Shown here piece after piece: positions 7,171-16,753 of a stretch of DNA of 64,000 nt. Position 1 is the stretch's first letter; every line of letters starts with the position of its first letter. The translations under genes were made by a program, and so were the position numbers. Source of the DNA: Leptothermofonsia sichuanensis E412 (lineage in GTDB: Bacteria > Cyanobacteriota > Cyanobacteriia > Leptolyngbyales > Leptolyngbyaceae); NCBI RefSeq assembly GCF_019891175.1, contig NZ_CP072600.1, forward strand, positions 2,976,001 to 3,040,000, read 5' to 3'. The notes under the pieces are model-generated. The model made no database searches. It was not told where the DNA came from and was given only the letters and a program-made list of their open reading frames with translations.

Positions 7171-8889
7171 TCAATAGGCGATCGGAAGAGGGGGGATCGA
7201 CTCCCCAGCCTCTAATTCATCTGGGTTCCGGGTTGGGAGGGGGATGTTCTCAGGTTTAAGGGTCGTTTCAGGTGCAGAGGGTTGATGGGAAATGGGCACG
7301 GATTTGCCAGCTTCTTTAGAGGAATTTTGATCCAGAATTGGCTTTAAATCCAGCGTGGTAGTAGCTGGCTCTGGTGTCGGCTGGGCAGGAGGTTCTACCT
7401 GGGCAGATTTCGGCTGGTTTATTGCTTTTGGTTTACTGGTAGACTTTACCTGACTGCTGGCACTGGTAGTTTCCGCTTTCCTGAGCAATGCGGTTTCCAC
7501 CTCTTGCAAACTGATGGGTTGCTCTGAGGCACCAGGCACTTCAGCCACAATCATGTAGCCGGCAAAATTATTGCCCCCGACCATACGCAATGCTTCCAGG
7601 ATTCTGGGCATGTGGGCATCAACCAGTTGGCCGTTCTCGTTGTAAAGTTCCAGGGCAGAAAGGCAGCCAATGGTTGGGTTCCAGCTAAAGCTCGCTGGGT
7701 TATTGCCCTTATTGCTAAAGAAATCAGGAGCCTCACCAGTACCATGAATGCGGAACTCACTGCGCCCTGCTTTCCCAGCCCAGAAGCTCTGCTGAATCGC
7801 CCAGTGATTTCGCCAGGAGGGCGGGAGTAAGTTCTGATAATCCTTTAAGTCCCCCTGAAAGGGACCGGATTTACCCGGTAAAAACTGCTTTGCCCCTGGT
7901 TCAAAGGGGACGAACAGCTTAACCAGGGAGAACCGACCATAGGCCCGAAAAAACAAGTCATCCGGTTGAGGCACAATCCCTTCAATACGGAAAATTCCCT
8001 GGGGGGTTTGACCCCGCACAAAGTTCCAGTTCAAGTTGTGGATAGACCGCAGCAGCAGGGGAGTAGACCAGAGTTTGCCATCCCCATGACGGACAAACTG
8101 TCCATCCCGGTCTTTCAGCATCGCCTGACAGAGGACATCGCGATTCGGGCGGCAGAGAACATAGAGATGGAGTTGGCGGGGAGCAACCTCCCACTTCAGC
8201 AAATCTCCCAGGGGTGGCATCTCACCGGGATCGGTCAACTCGGCGACTTCACGAATTGTGGTGTAGAGGTGCACATTTTTGTTCCAACCGGGGAAACGCC
8301 CCTTCACCCGCTCGATCAGACTTTGAACCTGAGCCAGCGGCATTCCCCCCCTGACCAGTGCCGACAATGAAACAGCCACCCACTCAGGATCGCGGCTGCC
8401 TTCAATGGCTTGCAAGAACCGTTGTTCAAATTTCCCATAGGTATCGGGATACCGCAGGTAAAGTTGAGTAGCCACCTTTGTGGCGGCATCAACTGTCCGC
8501 ATTTGTCCATTCGACAGCCCGGAACGGGTCATCAGCCCCAGGATTTGATCAATCGCCTCGACCACAAAGGAGTCTTGAGGCTCCACGACTGCCGTTGTCC
8601 ACAGAATATTGCGCCAGTGTTTTTCGTGCAGATTGGCTACTGGAAATTGGTTCAGGTCATAGTTTTCGGGACGAATCTGCCGGGTCTGTTCCTGCCGCTG
8701 TTGCGATCGCGCATCTGCCGTTGCCTGTGAAATTTGTGCCTCATTGCCGGGCATTGCTTTAGGAGAACGGGCGATCGAAATTGAAGTTGGCTTCATCGCC
8801 AAGCCACTCAATATCAGTGTACCCAGCACACCAAAGGTGCCATACTTCCAGTTCAGGTTCATAGACCATTTCTGCGCAACAGGTTTCAT
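7171..8889 (-). CDS. Exported protein with L,D-transpeptidase (YkuD)-like motif
   Basis: A 572-residue protein. An N-terminal hydrophobic stretch (GTLILSGLAMK) suggests export or membrane anchoring. The central region is helical. Around residues 260-440 there is a beta-rich domain with RIHGTG and, about 25 residues later, PTIGCLSALELYNE, which resembles the His and Cys motif of YkuD transpeptidases (HG...SxGCxR), but with Ala where the final Arg normally is. The C-terminal 120 residues are Pro/Ser/Thr/Lys-rich and probably disordered. If active it would cross-link peptidoglycan; an inactive wall-binding role is also possible. Start candidates are ATG 8889 and 8862. Confidence 0.55.
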   Translation of the reverse strand: MKPVAQKWSMNLNWKYGTFGVLGTLILSGLAMKPTSISIARSPKAMPGNEAQISQATADARSQQRQEQTRQIRPENYDLNQFPVANLHEKHWRNILWTTAVVEPQDSFVVEAIDQILGLMTRSGLSNGQMRTVDAATKVATQLYLRYPDTYGKFEQRFLQAIEGSRDPEWVAVSLSALVRGGMPLAQVQSLIERVKGRFPGWNKNVHLYTTIREVAELTDPGEMPPLGDLLKWEVAPRQLHLYVLCRPNRDVLCQAMLKDRDGQFVRHGDGKLWSTPLLLRSIHNLNWNFVRGQTPQGIFRIEGIVPQPDDLFFRAYGRFSLVKLFVPFEPGAKQFLPGKSGPFQGDLKDYQNLLPPSWRNHWAIQQSFWAGKAGRSEFRIHGTGEAPDFFSNKGNNPASFSWNPTIGCLSALELYNENGQLVDAHMPRILEALRMVGGNNFAGYMIVAEVPGASEQPISLQEVETALLRKAETTSASSQVKSTSKPKAINQPKSAQVEPPAQPTPEPATTTLDLKPILDQNSSKEAGKSVPISHQPSAPETTLKPENIPLPTRNPDELEAGESIPPLPIAY

Positions 8890-9184
8890 CGCCAGCGGTT
8901 AAACGTTGAAGCCATTGAAGAGTGGATGACACAAGTGAACCAGTAGATGGCACAGGAGAATTTCAATCGATGACAACAGGGTTCCCTCTTTTTTAACATC
9001 CATGGTCAGCAAAACCGGAGATGTTCAAAAACTTAAAAAGCTTTACCCGTAAAAAAACTGTTCGGGAACTCAATCGTGTCTTTGAAATTCTTCATAAATA
9101 GAGACACTATGCTACCATCTGGGTGGTTAAGTAGCCTAGTGGTTACAAATAGCTTGATTCTCTGTGGTGGAGGAGATAACGGGA
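8890..9184. other. Divergent intergenic region
   Basis: Holds the promoters of the transpeptidase-like gene and the Gfo/Idh gene. Only short A/T-rich tracts are visible (AAAAACTTAAAAAGC). No repeat or structured RNA was recognised. Confidence 0.4.
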
Positions 9185-10261
9185 GTGCAGGATAGTTTAT
9201 CTTTGGGGTTTTCGAGCGCTTACTTGCAGCGCAACCATTCTGACCCCATTCGAGTTGGTGTGATCGGGGTCGGCAATATGGGGCAACACCATACCCGCAT
9301 CCTTAGCATGTTAAAGGATGTTGAACTGGTCGGTGTTGCTGATGTAAACGTAGAGCGCGGGATTGATACTGCCAGTAAGTATCGGGTTCGTTTTTTTGAA
9401 GACTATCGAGATTTGCTTCAACACGTTGAGGCGGTTTGCATTGCAGTCCCCACAAAACTGCATCATTCCGTTGGCATGAACTGCCTCCAGGCAGGGGTCC
9501 ATGTCTTGATTGAGAAACCGATCGCTGCCAGCATTGCTGAAGCGGAATCCCTGGTCAATGCCGCTGCTGAATCTCAATGTATTTTGCAGGTTGGGCATAT
9601 CGAACGGTTTAATCCTGCATTTCAGGAACTCAGTAAAGTTCTTAAAACAGAGGAACTCCTGGCATTGGAGGCTCACCGCATGAGTCCCTATTCTGACCGG
9701 GCGAATGATGTTTCAGTGGTGCTGGATTTGATGATCCATGATATTGACCTGCTGCTGGAACTGGCATCTTCCCCTGTGGTCAGGTTGACTGCCAGTGGCA
9801 GTCGGGCTTCCGATTCTGGATATCTGGATTACGTTACGGCAACCCTGGGGTTTGCGAACGGGATTGTCGCGACGCTGACCTCTAGCAAAGTGACCCATCG
9901 CAAGATCCGTCGCATTGCAGCCCATTGCAAAAACTCTCTGACAGAAGCGGACTTTTTGAACCATGAGATCCTGATTCATCGCCAGACCACGGCAAATTAT
10001 ATGACGGACTACGGTCAGGTCCTTTATCGGCAGGATGGCTTGATTGAGAAGGTCTACACCAGCAATATTGAGCCTCTCCATGCTGAACTGGAGCATTTTG
10101 TCGGCTGTGTGCGGGGTGGACAGCAGCCATCCGTAGGGGGTGAACAGGCACTCAAGGCTCTCAGGCTGGCAAGCGTGATTGAGCAAATGGCTCTGGATGG
10201 GCAGGTCTGGCAGCCAAAGGAGGTGAAGACCAATGGGCACTCTCCTGTTGCTGTTGGATGA
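9185..10261 (+). CDS. Gfo/Idh/MocA-family oxidoreductase
   Basis: An NAD(P)-dependent dehydrogenase of about 358 residues. The N-terminal Rossmann fold shows VGVIGVGNMGQHHTR, the middle has the family EKP motif (VLIEKPIAAS) and a catalytic-type HDIDLLLEL region. The GTG at 9185 is preferred because GGAGGAG lies about nine bases before it; another GTG at 9164 is in frame. Members oxidise or reduce sugars or sugar nucleotides, or act on biliverdin-like compounds; the substrate cannot be read from sequence. It seems to be transcribed alone. Confidence 0.85.
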   Translation: MQDSLSLGFSSAYLQRNHSDPIRVGVIGVGNMGQHHTRILSMLKDVELVGVADVNVERGIDTASKYRVRFFEDYRDLLQHVEAVCIAVPTKLHHSVGMNCLQAGVHVLIEKPIAASIAEAESLVNAAAESQCILQVGHIERFNPAFQELSKVLKTEELLALEAHRMSPYSDRANDVSVVLDLMIHDIDLLLELASSPVVRLTASGSRASDSGYLDYVTATLGFANGIVATLTSSKVTHRKIRRIAAHCKNSLTEADFLNHEILIHRQTTANYMTDYGQVLYRQDGLIEKVYTSNIEPLHAELEHFVGCVRGGQQPSVGGEQALKALRLASVIEQMALDGQVWQPKEVKTNGHSPVAVG

Positions 10262-10598
10262 TGGGAAAGGGGATTGGGAGTTAAGGATTGTGGATTAATA
10301 AACCGAAAACTCAGGGTTCTACCACGGAGACACAGAGGGCACAGAGAAGTTAAATAGCCCTTTTCAAGGGTGTGAGGTACAGTGAGGGTGCGGAGCACCC
10401 CACTGTGCCTCACACTTCCGTAATTTACTCAATTGAAAAACGTTATAGCAGGAGACAGGGGACAGCGGACGGGGGACAGGGAAGGATGGATGACGGACCA
10501 GGTGTTGAGCGTTCTGATTTGGCCTGACCTGGGTGGCTACTGCTAGACTCTCTGTTCCCTGTGCCTCTGTGGTGAAGTTTTAGGGTGGGTTAGCCATG
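10262..10598. other. Intergenic region with two repeats
   Basis: Contains a partial family E repeat (ACCACGGAGACACAGAGG at about 10320), a family C copy (10444-10546) and a second half repeat (CCCTGTGCCTCTGTGGTGAAG) near 10557. No gene is visible. Confidence 0.6.
10444..10546 (+). repeat. Family C repeat
   Basis: Begins TATAGCAGGAGACAGGGGAC, continues through GTTGAGCGTTCTGATTTGGC and ends GGTGGCTACTGCTAGA. The ends are short inverted repeats (TATAGCAG and CTGCTAGA). It matches the copies at 32309 and 59680 and, reversed, 2964. Confidence 0.75.
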
Positions 10599-11603
10599 CT
10601 ACCCTTCGTCTGTATCCAGGCAACCGACAGCCCGATTGCGCCCGGATGCCTTAGCTTTAAGCAAATTCTGGTCAGCCCGCTGGAGTAAGCGGATCCCCCT
10701 GGAATCATCCGTGGGCTTGAGGGATGCGGTACCAGCGCTAATGGTCAAGTTTAAGGCTAGATGGTCGTCAATGGTGAATGGTTGTTCACTAATCAGGCGG
10801 CAGAGGCGGCGGGAAACCAGCAAGGCTTCTTGCTGGTCAGTGTTGCTGAGGATAATCACAAATTCTTCGCCGCCGTAGCGGAAGAGGGTGTCTCGAAACC
10901 GCAGGTTGTAGCGCAAGCGGCTGGAAATCAGTTGTAGAGCGCGATCGCCCACTGGATGACCATATGTATCATTAATGCTCTTGAAATAATCCACATCCAG
11001 CATAACCAGGCTGAGTGGTTCCATCCGAGTACGGGCGTTTTGCACCTGGCGGGGCAGTTCCCAGTCCAGAGCACGGCGGTTGTTCAGTTCAGTCAGGGGA
11101 TCGGAAAGGGCGATCGCAGACAGGATATCGTTGGTTCGCATTAATTCGCGATGGGTTTTCACCATGCGCAGTCCAGAAGCAATCTGGGATTGCAGAAGCC
11201 GGTTTTGTTGTTTCAAGGTTTCCGGCTCCAGGGACTCCCCCTTAGGATTATGACGGGGAAGCCACAGATAGGCATCTGCTCCACTCTCCAGCGCCTCAAT
11301 TCTGGACTCGGTTTCCCAGTGACGCTCCAGCCAGGGATCGCCCAGCATCTGGGATGGGATGTCCAACACAGTAATGTAGATCCATGCCAGTCTGGTTTGG
11401 GCCTTCACCTCGTGACAAAGTTCAAGGCTACCAGGCTGGTTGCCCTGAAGAATGATCAAGTCAGGCTGTTGAGCCTGGACCAATGGCACAGCTTCACTGG
11501 GAGTGGATGCAACCTCGACTGTACAGGTAACCAGATCTCGGATTCGATTCAAGAGGGTGGATAAAAAATCATCACCTCCTACTAGCAGAATCGAAGCTTC
11601 CAT
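10599..11603 (-). CDS. Diguanylate cyclase with degenerate receiver domain
   Basis: A 334-residue protein. Residues 1-115 resemble a response-regulator receiver, but the phospho-acceptor position is Gln (DLIILQGNQ, residue 53), so ordinary phosphorylation is unlikely. A short helix (about 128-160) links to a GGDEF domain with an intact active site GGEEF (244-248), preceded at the right distance by an RFRD inhibitory site (235-238). It should make cyclic di-GMP and be inhibited by it. It is a single-gene unit with repeats on its downstream side. Confidence 0.85.
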   Translation of the reverse strand: MEASILLVGGDDFLSTLLNRIRDLVTCTVEVASTPSEAVPLVQAQQPDLIILQGNQPGSLELCHEVKAQTRLAWIYITVLDIPSQMLGDPWLERHWETESRIEALESGADAYLWLPRHNPKGESLEPETLKQQNRLLQSQIASGLRMVKTHRELMRTNDILSAIALSDPLTELNNRRALDWELPRQVQNARTRMEPLSLVMLDVDYFKSINDTYGHPVGDRALQLISSRLRYNLRFRDTLFRYGGEEFVIILSNTDQQEALLVSRRLCRLISEQPFTIDDHLALNLTISAGTASLKPTDDSRGIRLLQRADQNLLKAKASGRNRAVGCLDTDEG

Positions 11604-11916
11604 TGGGTTTCAGATGCTTGTCTGGGAATCAAATTGCAAGACTTCACTAGATTACAGGGATTTCAACCACGGAAAGCATACATCATAGACGATTTGCCCG
11701 GAGGATAAGCCCTCCCTCAAATCCGTGACTATCAATATGCCTGGTAACAAAAACTACAGGGGAAGTGCCCGACTTTCCGAAATGCATCCCAGAAAATGTT
11801 CCAGTGAAAAGAAGAAGAAATCTTTTACTGTCTATTCAGAATGCCCATTATTTACTTTTATACTTACGGCATCTGGAATACTTGCGGCATTTGGACGATT
11901 GACAATGGTGAGGGGA
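11604..11916. other. Intergenic region, 313 bp
   Basis: Upstream of the cyclase and downstream of the Nudix gene. It contains an A/G-rich tract (AAGAAGAAGAAATC) and a short direct repeat (CGGCATCTGGAATACTTG, CGGCATTTGGA). I see no gene or structured RNA. Confidence 0.4.
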
Positions 11917-12363
11917 TCACAGGGTTCTCTGTCTGGCAATAAAGTCCAGTAGAATCTGCTGATGGGGTCTTCCTAAAGGACGTATCTGCTGAATTCGACG
12001 GGAGTAGCGATCGCCCTGCATAATTTCTTCAGGCGTTACCCAGTCCATATCAGCCCCTTCATTTAATACAAGCCCATCCAGCCCCACCGTCAGAGATCCG
12101 TGGTAAACATGGCGGATAACTCTGTCATCCTCATAGCGTCCAAATGGACTCAGTAGAGGTGGAGCATAGCCAATCTCCTCCAGAAGTTCCCGCCGCATCG
12201 CCACCTCTCTTGTTTCTCCGGGTTCAATATGCCCTCCAAACAATGCCCAGTGCCCGGGGTAAAGAATCGTAGGAATGTCATCCCGCAATTGCAGCAAGAA
12301 CTTGCCGTCCTGGTGCAGGATGGCAATGGCAACCTGGGGACGCTCAGTTAGGTTACTAGTCAT
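11917..12363 (-). CDS. Nudix hydrolase
   Basis: A 148-residue protein with a complete Nudix box: GHIEPGETREVAMRR followed by ELLEEIG, matching Gx5Ex7REUxEExGU. Such enzymes hydrolyse nucleoside diphosphates linked to another group; the substrate is unknown. Its ATG overlaps the TGA of the upstream lipoprotein gene (ATGA), so the two are probably translated together. Confidence 0.85.
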   Translation of the reverse strand: MTSNLTERPQVAIAILHQDGKFLLQLRDDIPTILYPGHWALFGGHIEPGETREVAMRRELLEEIGYAPPLLSPFGRYEDDRVIRHVYHGSLTVGLDGLVLNEGADMDWVTPEEIMQGDRYSRRIQQIRPLGRPHQQILLDFIARQRTL

Positions 12364-12782
12364 TGACTCTGAACCGCGGGAGTATGCTGAATTTGCTCCT
12401 GCTGCTCAACATAGGCTGAACCCTGCTCCTTGCCATGCAATTGGATGCTTTGATAATGCAGTTTTCCCTGAATCACCACCTCATCACCCTGGTTCAGACT
12501 GGCTTCCCTCGTGACCACCCAAATGCTGCCAGTCTCATCCTGTAACTCATAAACAATTCCTTCCAGCAGGGGCACCCGGTTCTTGACTCTGCCCTTGAGG
12601 TGGACAATTGCCCCCTGCCGGGACGACTTCAGGACATCCTGGATGGAGTCTGTTTGAACCAGTGCCTGAGCGACTCCAAGGGCACTGCCTTCCGGGGCAG
12701 ACTCGGTCATGGGGTTACAGGCGACCAATCCCACAAACGCCAGGGCTGAAACGAGAACTTTCAAGGCTTTAAGCGGATGCAT
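12360..12782 (-). CDS. Small lipoprotein with OB-fold-like domain
   Basis: A 140-residue protein with a lipoprotein signal: basic MHPLKALK, a hydrophobic core and the lipobox LVAC at residues 19-22. The mature part ([20 protein letters not shown], then SIWVVT and [10 protein letters not shown]) has the beta pattern of a small OB fold, as in single-strand-binding-like periplasmic proteins. The ligand is unknown. It is the first gene of a coupled pair with the Nudix hydrolase and is divergent from folD. Confidence 0.6.
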   Translation of the reverse strand: MHPLKALKVLVSALAFVGLVACNPMTESAPEGSALGVAQALVQTDSIQDVLKSSRQGAIVHLKGRVKNRVPLLEGIVYELQDETGSIWVVTREASLNQGDEVVIQGKLHYQSIQLHGKEQGSAYVEQQEQIQHTPAVQSQ

Positions 12783-12840
12783 AGTTCACACCGAATCTGC
12801 GAAACTGATGAACAGCCAAAACTGTAATAACACATTTGCA

Positions 12841-13716
12841 ATGATCTCAAGCGCCCAACTGCTGGATGGAAAAGCCCTGGCTCACAAAATGCAGGCGGAA
12901 ATGACCAGGCAGGTTCAAAATTTGCACGCCCAACGGGGACGCCCCCCAGGCCTGGCAGTCTTAATGGTTGGGGATAATCCCGCCAGTGCTGCCTATGTGC
13001 GCAATAAAGAGCGAGCCTGCGCCAGTGTGGGGATTGCCTCCTTCGGACAACACTTCCCAGACTCCAGTTCTCAGGCAGAACTGGAAGCCGTCATTCATGC
13101 CCTGAATCAGGATGGTCGCGTAGATGGCATTCTCGTACAGCTACCGCTGCCTGACCATCTGGATGCAGTTGCCCTCCTGAATCAGATTTTGCCTGAAAAG
13201 GATGTCGATGGACTGCATCCCATGAATCTGGGGCGACTGGTACGCGGGGAACCTGGTCTCCGGAGTTGCACACCCGCGGGGGTGATGCGGTTGTTGCAGG
13301 AATATGAAATTGATCCCAAAGGTAAACATGCCGTGGTGATTGGGCGCAGCATTCTGGTAGGCAAGCCGCAGGCATTAATGTTGCTGGAAGCCGATGCCAC
13401 GGTAACCATTGCCCACTCTAAAACACCTGATTTAAGGGCGATCGCCCGGACAGCCGACCTGCTGATCACGGCGGTTGGTCGTCCTTCCATGATCACTGCT
13501 GACATGGTGAAGCCCGGTGCCGTTGTTGTGGATGTGGGCATCAATCGGATTGTCGATGACACGGGCAAAGGGCGACTGGTGGGAGATGTTGACTTTCAAA
13601 GTGTCCAGTCTGTTGCCTCTTTCCTCACCCCCGTTCCCGGTGGCATCGGTCCGATGACAGTGACCATGCTGCTACAAAATACGGTGGAGAGTTTTTTGAG
13701 AAAAAGTGAGGAGTGA
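12841..13716 (+). CDS. folD: Bifunctional methylenetetrahydrofolate dehydrogenase/cyclohydrolase
   Basis: A 291-residue FolD. The start [14 protein letters not shown] fits the family; upstream frame sequence has no support. Active-site Tyr52 and Lys56 are in place ([10 protein letters not shown]), as are VQLPLP and KDVDGLHP. The NADP-binding region reads [12 protein letters not shown]. It converts 5,10-methylene-THF to 10-formyl-THF for purine and formyl-Met synthesis. The last residues (RKSEE) run into a GTGAGGAGTGAGG low-complexity tract. The order folD-crtE-DUF212 is one I recall as common in cyanobacteria. Confidence 0.95.
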   Translation: MISSAQLLDGKALAHKMQAEMTRQVQNLHAQRGRPPGLAVLMVGDNPASAAYVRNKERACASVGIASFGQHFPDSSSQAELEAVIHALNQDGRVDGILVQLPLPDHLDAVALLNQILPEKDVDGLHPMNLGRLVRGEPGLRSCTPAGVMRLLQEYEIDPKGKHAVVIGRSILVGKPQALMLLEADATVTIAHSKTPDLRAIARTADLLITAVGRPSMITADMVKPGAVVVDVGINRIVDDTGKGRLVGDVDFQSVQSVASFLTPVPGGIGPMTVTMLLQNTVESFLRKSEE

Positions 13717-13777
13717 GGGGTAAGAAGTGAGGAGAGTTATTGGTGTCAGGCAATGGGGATTTCATAACCTGAAACTC

Positions 13778-13827
13778 ACCACAGAGGTACAGAAAACACA
13801 GAGCCATTCCTCTGTGCCCTCTGTGGT
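13778..13827. repeat. Family E palindromic repeat (ACCACAGAG type)
   Basis: ACCACAGAGGTACAGAAAAC pairs with CCTCTGTGCCCTCTGTGGT, giving a hairpin of about 50 bp. Downstream AAAGTTTTCGGTGTATTTAA also matches the flank of the copy at 28070. Confidence 0.8.
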
Positions 13828-13942
13828 AGAGTACTAAAGTTTTCGGTGTATTTAATCCATGATCCTGAGAGAAAAGTAAGAGTTCGGGGTCTATATTTGA
13901 CTCGTGCAGGTTGCCGAAAATGACCCGCCAGTTCTGGCTTCA

Positions 13943-13998
13943 ACCACAAAGACACAAAGCCCCCTAAGAAACTTTGTGTCTCTTTGTGCCTTTGTGGT
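13943..13998. repeat. Family E palindromic repeat, long AAAG variant
   Basis: ACCACAAAGACACAAAG pairs with CTTTGTGCCTTTGTGGT. Similarity to the copy at 38965-39020 extends on both sides (GCAGGTTGCCGAAAATGAC to CTTCTGCCGTAATGC), so the unit is about 120 bp, roughly 13903-14025. Confidence 0.75.
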
Positions 13999-14235
13999 GA
14001 AAAACTTCTGCCGTAATGCATCAGGTGACTACTGCCCTCCACCCACTCTAACCATTAAGAACCAACAACTGACAACGTCCTCTCCCCACCCTGAAAGAAC
14101 GCCAAAAGCGAACACCCCTCTCCCCTTCCCCTTTCCCTATGATTCTTAACGAATGTCCCAAGGGTGCATAAAGCTCCGTAGAATGATGAGGAGCAGCAAC
14201 CTGTCCACTTGATGATGACTGGGAGGGATACAGGA

Positions 14236-15162
14236 ATGGTATTGACGGACGAGCTGCAAGCGTCCCAAGGGGCATCCCGCTTCGATTTACTTGCCTATCT
14301 GGCAGAGCGTCAGCCTTTGGTGGAAACTGCTCTGGATCGCTCCATCCAGGTAATCTATCCCGAAACAATTTATGAGGCGATGCGCTATTCGCTGATGGCG
14401 GGAGGAAAACGTTTGCGCCCAATTCTCTGTCTGGCAACCTGCGAGCTGGCGGGTGGTACTGTGGAGATGGCGATGCCGACGGCCTGCGCTCTGGAAATGA
14501 TTCACACGATGTCGTTGATCCATGATGACCTGCCGGCAATGGACAACGATGACTACCGGCGGGGCAAGTTAACTAACCACAAGGTGTTTGGTGAGGATAT
14601 TGCCATTCTGGCAGGAGATGGTTTACTTGCCTACGCATTTGAGCATGTGGCGGTGGAAACCCCAAATGTGCCCGCCGATCGCCTGCTGCGGATTGTGGCT
14701 ATTCTGGGTCGGGCGGTGGGTGCCGCCGGACTGGTCGGTGGTCAGGTTGTTGATCTGGAGTCTGAGGGCAAACCAGACGTATCGCTGGAAACGCTGACGT
14801 TTATTCACAATCATAAAACTGCTGCCCTGCTGGAGGCTTCTGTGATTTCGGGGGCCATTCTGGCGGGGGCACCGGAGTGCGATGTGCAGCATCTTTCTCG
14901 CTATGCCAAAAATATTGGTCTGGCGTTCCAGATTGTAGACGACATTCTGGACATCACTGCGACTCAGGAGGAGTTAGGAAAGACTGCCGGAAAAGATTTG
15001 CAGGCCCAAAAGGTAACCTACCCCAGTATTTGGGGACTGGAAGAATCCCGGCGGCAGGCGCAGGCGTTGATTCAGGATGCCAAGGCGGAACTGGCAGAAT
15101 TTGGTGAGTCGGCTCTTCCGCTGCTGGCGATCGCAGACTTTATTGTGGCTCGAACCCATTAG
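14236..15162 (+). CDS. crtE: Geranylgeranyl diphosphate synthase
   Basis: A trans-prenyltransferase of about 308 residues. Both aspartate-rich motifs are present: DDLPAMDND (residues 97-105) and DDILD in the C-terminal half, with GGKRLRP for IPP binding. It makes C20 diphosphate for carotenoids, the chlorophyll phytyl chain and plastoquinone. The start [10 protein letters not shown] at 14236 has GGGAGG at good distance; a further ATG at 14209 is in frame. It lies between folD and the DUF212 gene on the same strand. Confidence 0.9.
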   Translation: MVLTDELQASQGASRFDLLAYLAERQPLVETALDRSIQVIYPETIYEAMRYSLMAGGKRLRPILCLATCELAGGTVEMAMPTACALEMIHTMSLIHDDLPAMDNDDYRRGKLTNHKVFGEDIAILAGDGLLAYAFEHVAVETPNVPADRLLRIVAILGRAVGAAGLVGGQVVDLESEGKPDVSLETLTFIHNHKTAALLEASVISGAILAGAPECDVQHLSRYAKNIGLAFQIVDDILDITATQEELGKTAGKDLQAQKVTYPSIWGLEESRRQAQALIQDAKAELAEFGESALPLLAIADFIVARTH

Positions 15163-15286
15163 ACGGGTTGTTTGTAACTGGTGGATGGGAGAAGATGAAG
15201 CCTGACATCCCCTTCCCCCTCCCCAGGGTTGATTCATTGACTGCTCCCTCACACGCTCACTCCCTATCCCTAACTCAAATCACAAC

Positions 15287-15742
15287 ATGCAGGACTTTGG
15301 CGATATCCTCAACAACCAGGTGCTGCTGGTTGCACTTGTGGCGTGTTTTTCTGCCCAGGTATTAAAACTGATGCTCGATTTTGGTAAGAACGGGAAACTA
15401 AATGTCCGGGTGCTGGTTGAAACGGGCGGAATGCCCAGTGCGCACTCTGCTCTGGTGGCAGCCCTGGCAACAGGCGTCGGGCAAACCATGGGCTGGGCAA
15501 GTTCAGAATTTGCGATCGCCGTGGTGTTTGCGGTGATTGTCATGTACGACGCGGCTGGAGTCAGGCAGGCAGCCGGTAAACAAGCCCGCATTCTTAACCA
15601 GATCATTGATGAGTTTTTTCAGGAAGATCACCACTTCAACGAAGACCGCCTCAAGGAACTGCTGGGCCACACTCCGTTTCAGGTGATTGCAGGTTCCATT
15701 TTAGGAATCTTTATCTCCTGGCTGGCAGAGATAGCGTATTAG
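15287..15742 (+). CDS. Divergent PAP2 family (DUF212) membrane protein
   Basis: A 151-residue membrane protein with the family core GGMPSAHSALVAALATGVG and YDAAGVRQAAGKQA. The SAHS motif is shared with acid phosphatases of the PAP2/vanadium haloperoxidase type, so a lipid or prenyl phosphatase role has been suggested for the family but is unproven. Its place directly after crtE would fit a prenyl-diphosphate substrate, which is inference only. About three membrane segments. Confidence 0.85.
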   Translation: MQDFGDILNNQVLLVALVACFSAQVLKLMLDFGKNGKLNVRVLVETGGMPSAHSALVAALATGVGQTMGWASSEFAIAVVFAVIVMYDAAGVRQAAGKQARILNQIIDEFFQEDHHFNEDRLKELLGHTPFQVIAGSILGIFISWLAEIAY

Positions 15743-15748
15743 AACGCT

Positions 15749-16534
15749 TCAGCCATTTCCCGGAAAATGGTCTATTTGGGCATAGCCGCTGAACACCAGC
15801 TTTTTGCCCTGGGTTTCCAGGCGGTTAATTCGCAGGGTGACTCCATCCAGATCAAAGCGATCAAGATCAACCATCGTGTTTAGAACGTCGGCAAATGCCA
15901 TTGTCAGAAGGTGAGACACCCCATGCAGGGATTCTGGAACTACTCCGGGCTCAAACTGAGGATTTTGAAACAAAATGCGGCGGCGACGTTCCGCTGTCAG
16001 GGTTGCCGACAGGCTGATGGGCACTGAACCATTGGGAAGTTCAGTCTTGGCAAAAATCTGGATTCGATTTTCGGGAAGTAACTGGACATTGACATCGGAA
16101 AAAGAGACGGGTTCCCCCCCAGATAAATTGGTTAATTCCGGCGTGTCAACATTTTGAAGCCGCTGTTTGACCAGTTCTGCACTGAACGCCCGATTCAGTC
16201 CCGCTTCAGACAACACCACCTGGGCAACCGCCTGGGTTGGCTGTTTCAATCGAATCTTGCCGCTCAGTACAGAACTGAAGTCGATCGCAACCGCATCGGT
16301 TTCAAAAGACATTTCTTCCACATGGAAATCCCGGCGGATCAGCAGATTGCGCCCGCTCATCTTAAAGCTGTCAATGCTGCCCTGTAGCAGCTTACTGGCA
16401 GGATTACAACGAACGACCACATCCACCGATTCACTTTCCGTGAACAGGTGACGGATGGACTGACTGGTGACTGTACTCAGCATCCGCTCGCTGAAGTCAG
16501 TCCCAGGGGGTGTTGCAGTAAAACCACCAAACAT
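15749..16534 (-). CDS. DUF2993 (LmeA-like) phospholipid-binding protein
   Basis: A protein of about 261 residues starting at MFGGFTATPP, with GGAAA-like spacing upstream (TCTGGAAATCAT). It consists of repeated beta-strand blocks (VDVVVRCNPASKLLQG, IDSFKMSGRNL) of the DUF2993 family; the actinobacterial member LmeA binds phosphoinositides. No signal peptide is obvious. Convergent to the DUF212 gene with a 6 bp spacer. Function in cyanobacteria is unknown. Confidence 0.7.
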   Translation of the reverse strand: MFGGFTATPPGTDFSERMLSTVTSQSIRHLFTESESVDVVVRCNPASKLLQGSIDSFKMSGRNLLIRRDFHVEEMSFETDAVAIDFSSVLSGKIRLKQPTQAVAQVVLSEAGLNRAFSAELVKQRLQNVDTPELTNLSGGEPVSFSDVNVQLLPENRIQIFAKTELPNGSVPISLSATLTAERRRRILFQNPQFEPGVVPESLHGVSHLLTMAFADVLNTMVDLDRFDLDGVTLRINRLETQGKKLVFSGYAQIDHFPGNG

Positions 16535-16753
16535 ATGATTTCCAGACCAGGTAAGTCTTCCCCTAATTTGTAACAAATCGTAAAGAAATCGACAATTGGA
16601 GGGCGGCTTCTCTGTCAGTAGCACACCTCTGTAAAACCTGATTTGAGAAGGGATTGAGAGAATTCAGCCGGGGCTATTCAAGCCTTTCAATTATATCGAT
16701 TTGTAAAGGTTATGGCCGTTGGAATCTGGACGGCAGTGGGGGTTTGGCTGGCG

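Larger units (their letters stand above)
13717..14235. other. Intergenic region, 519 bp, repeat-rich
   Basis: Begins with a GAGGAGTGAGGGGTAAG low-complexity tract, then two family E palindromes (13778-13827 and 13943-13998). Close to crtE it has a pyrimidine-rich run (CTCTCCCCTTCCCC). No gene was seen. Confidence 0.6.
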
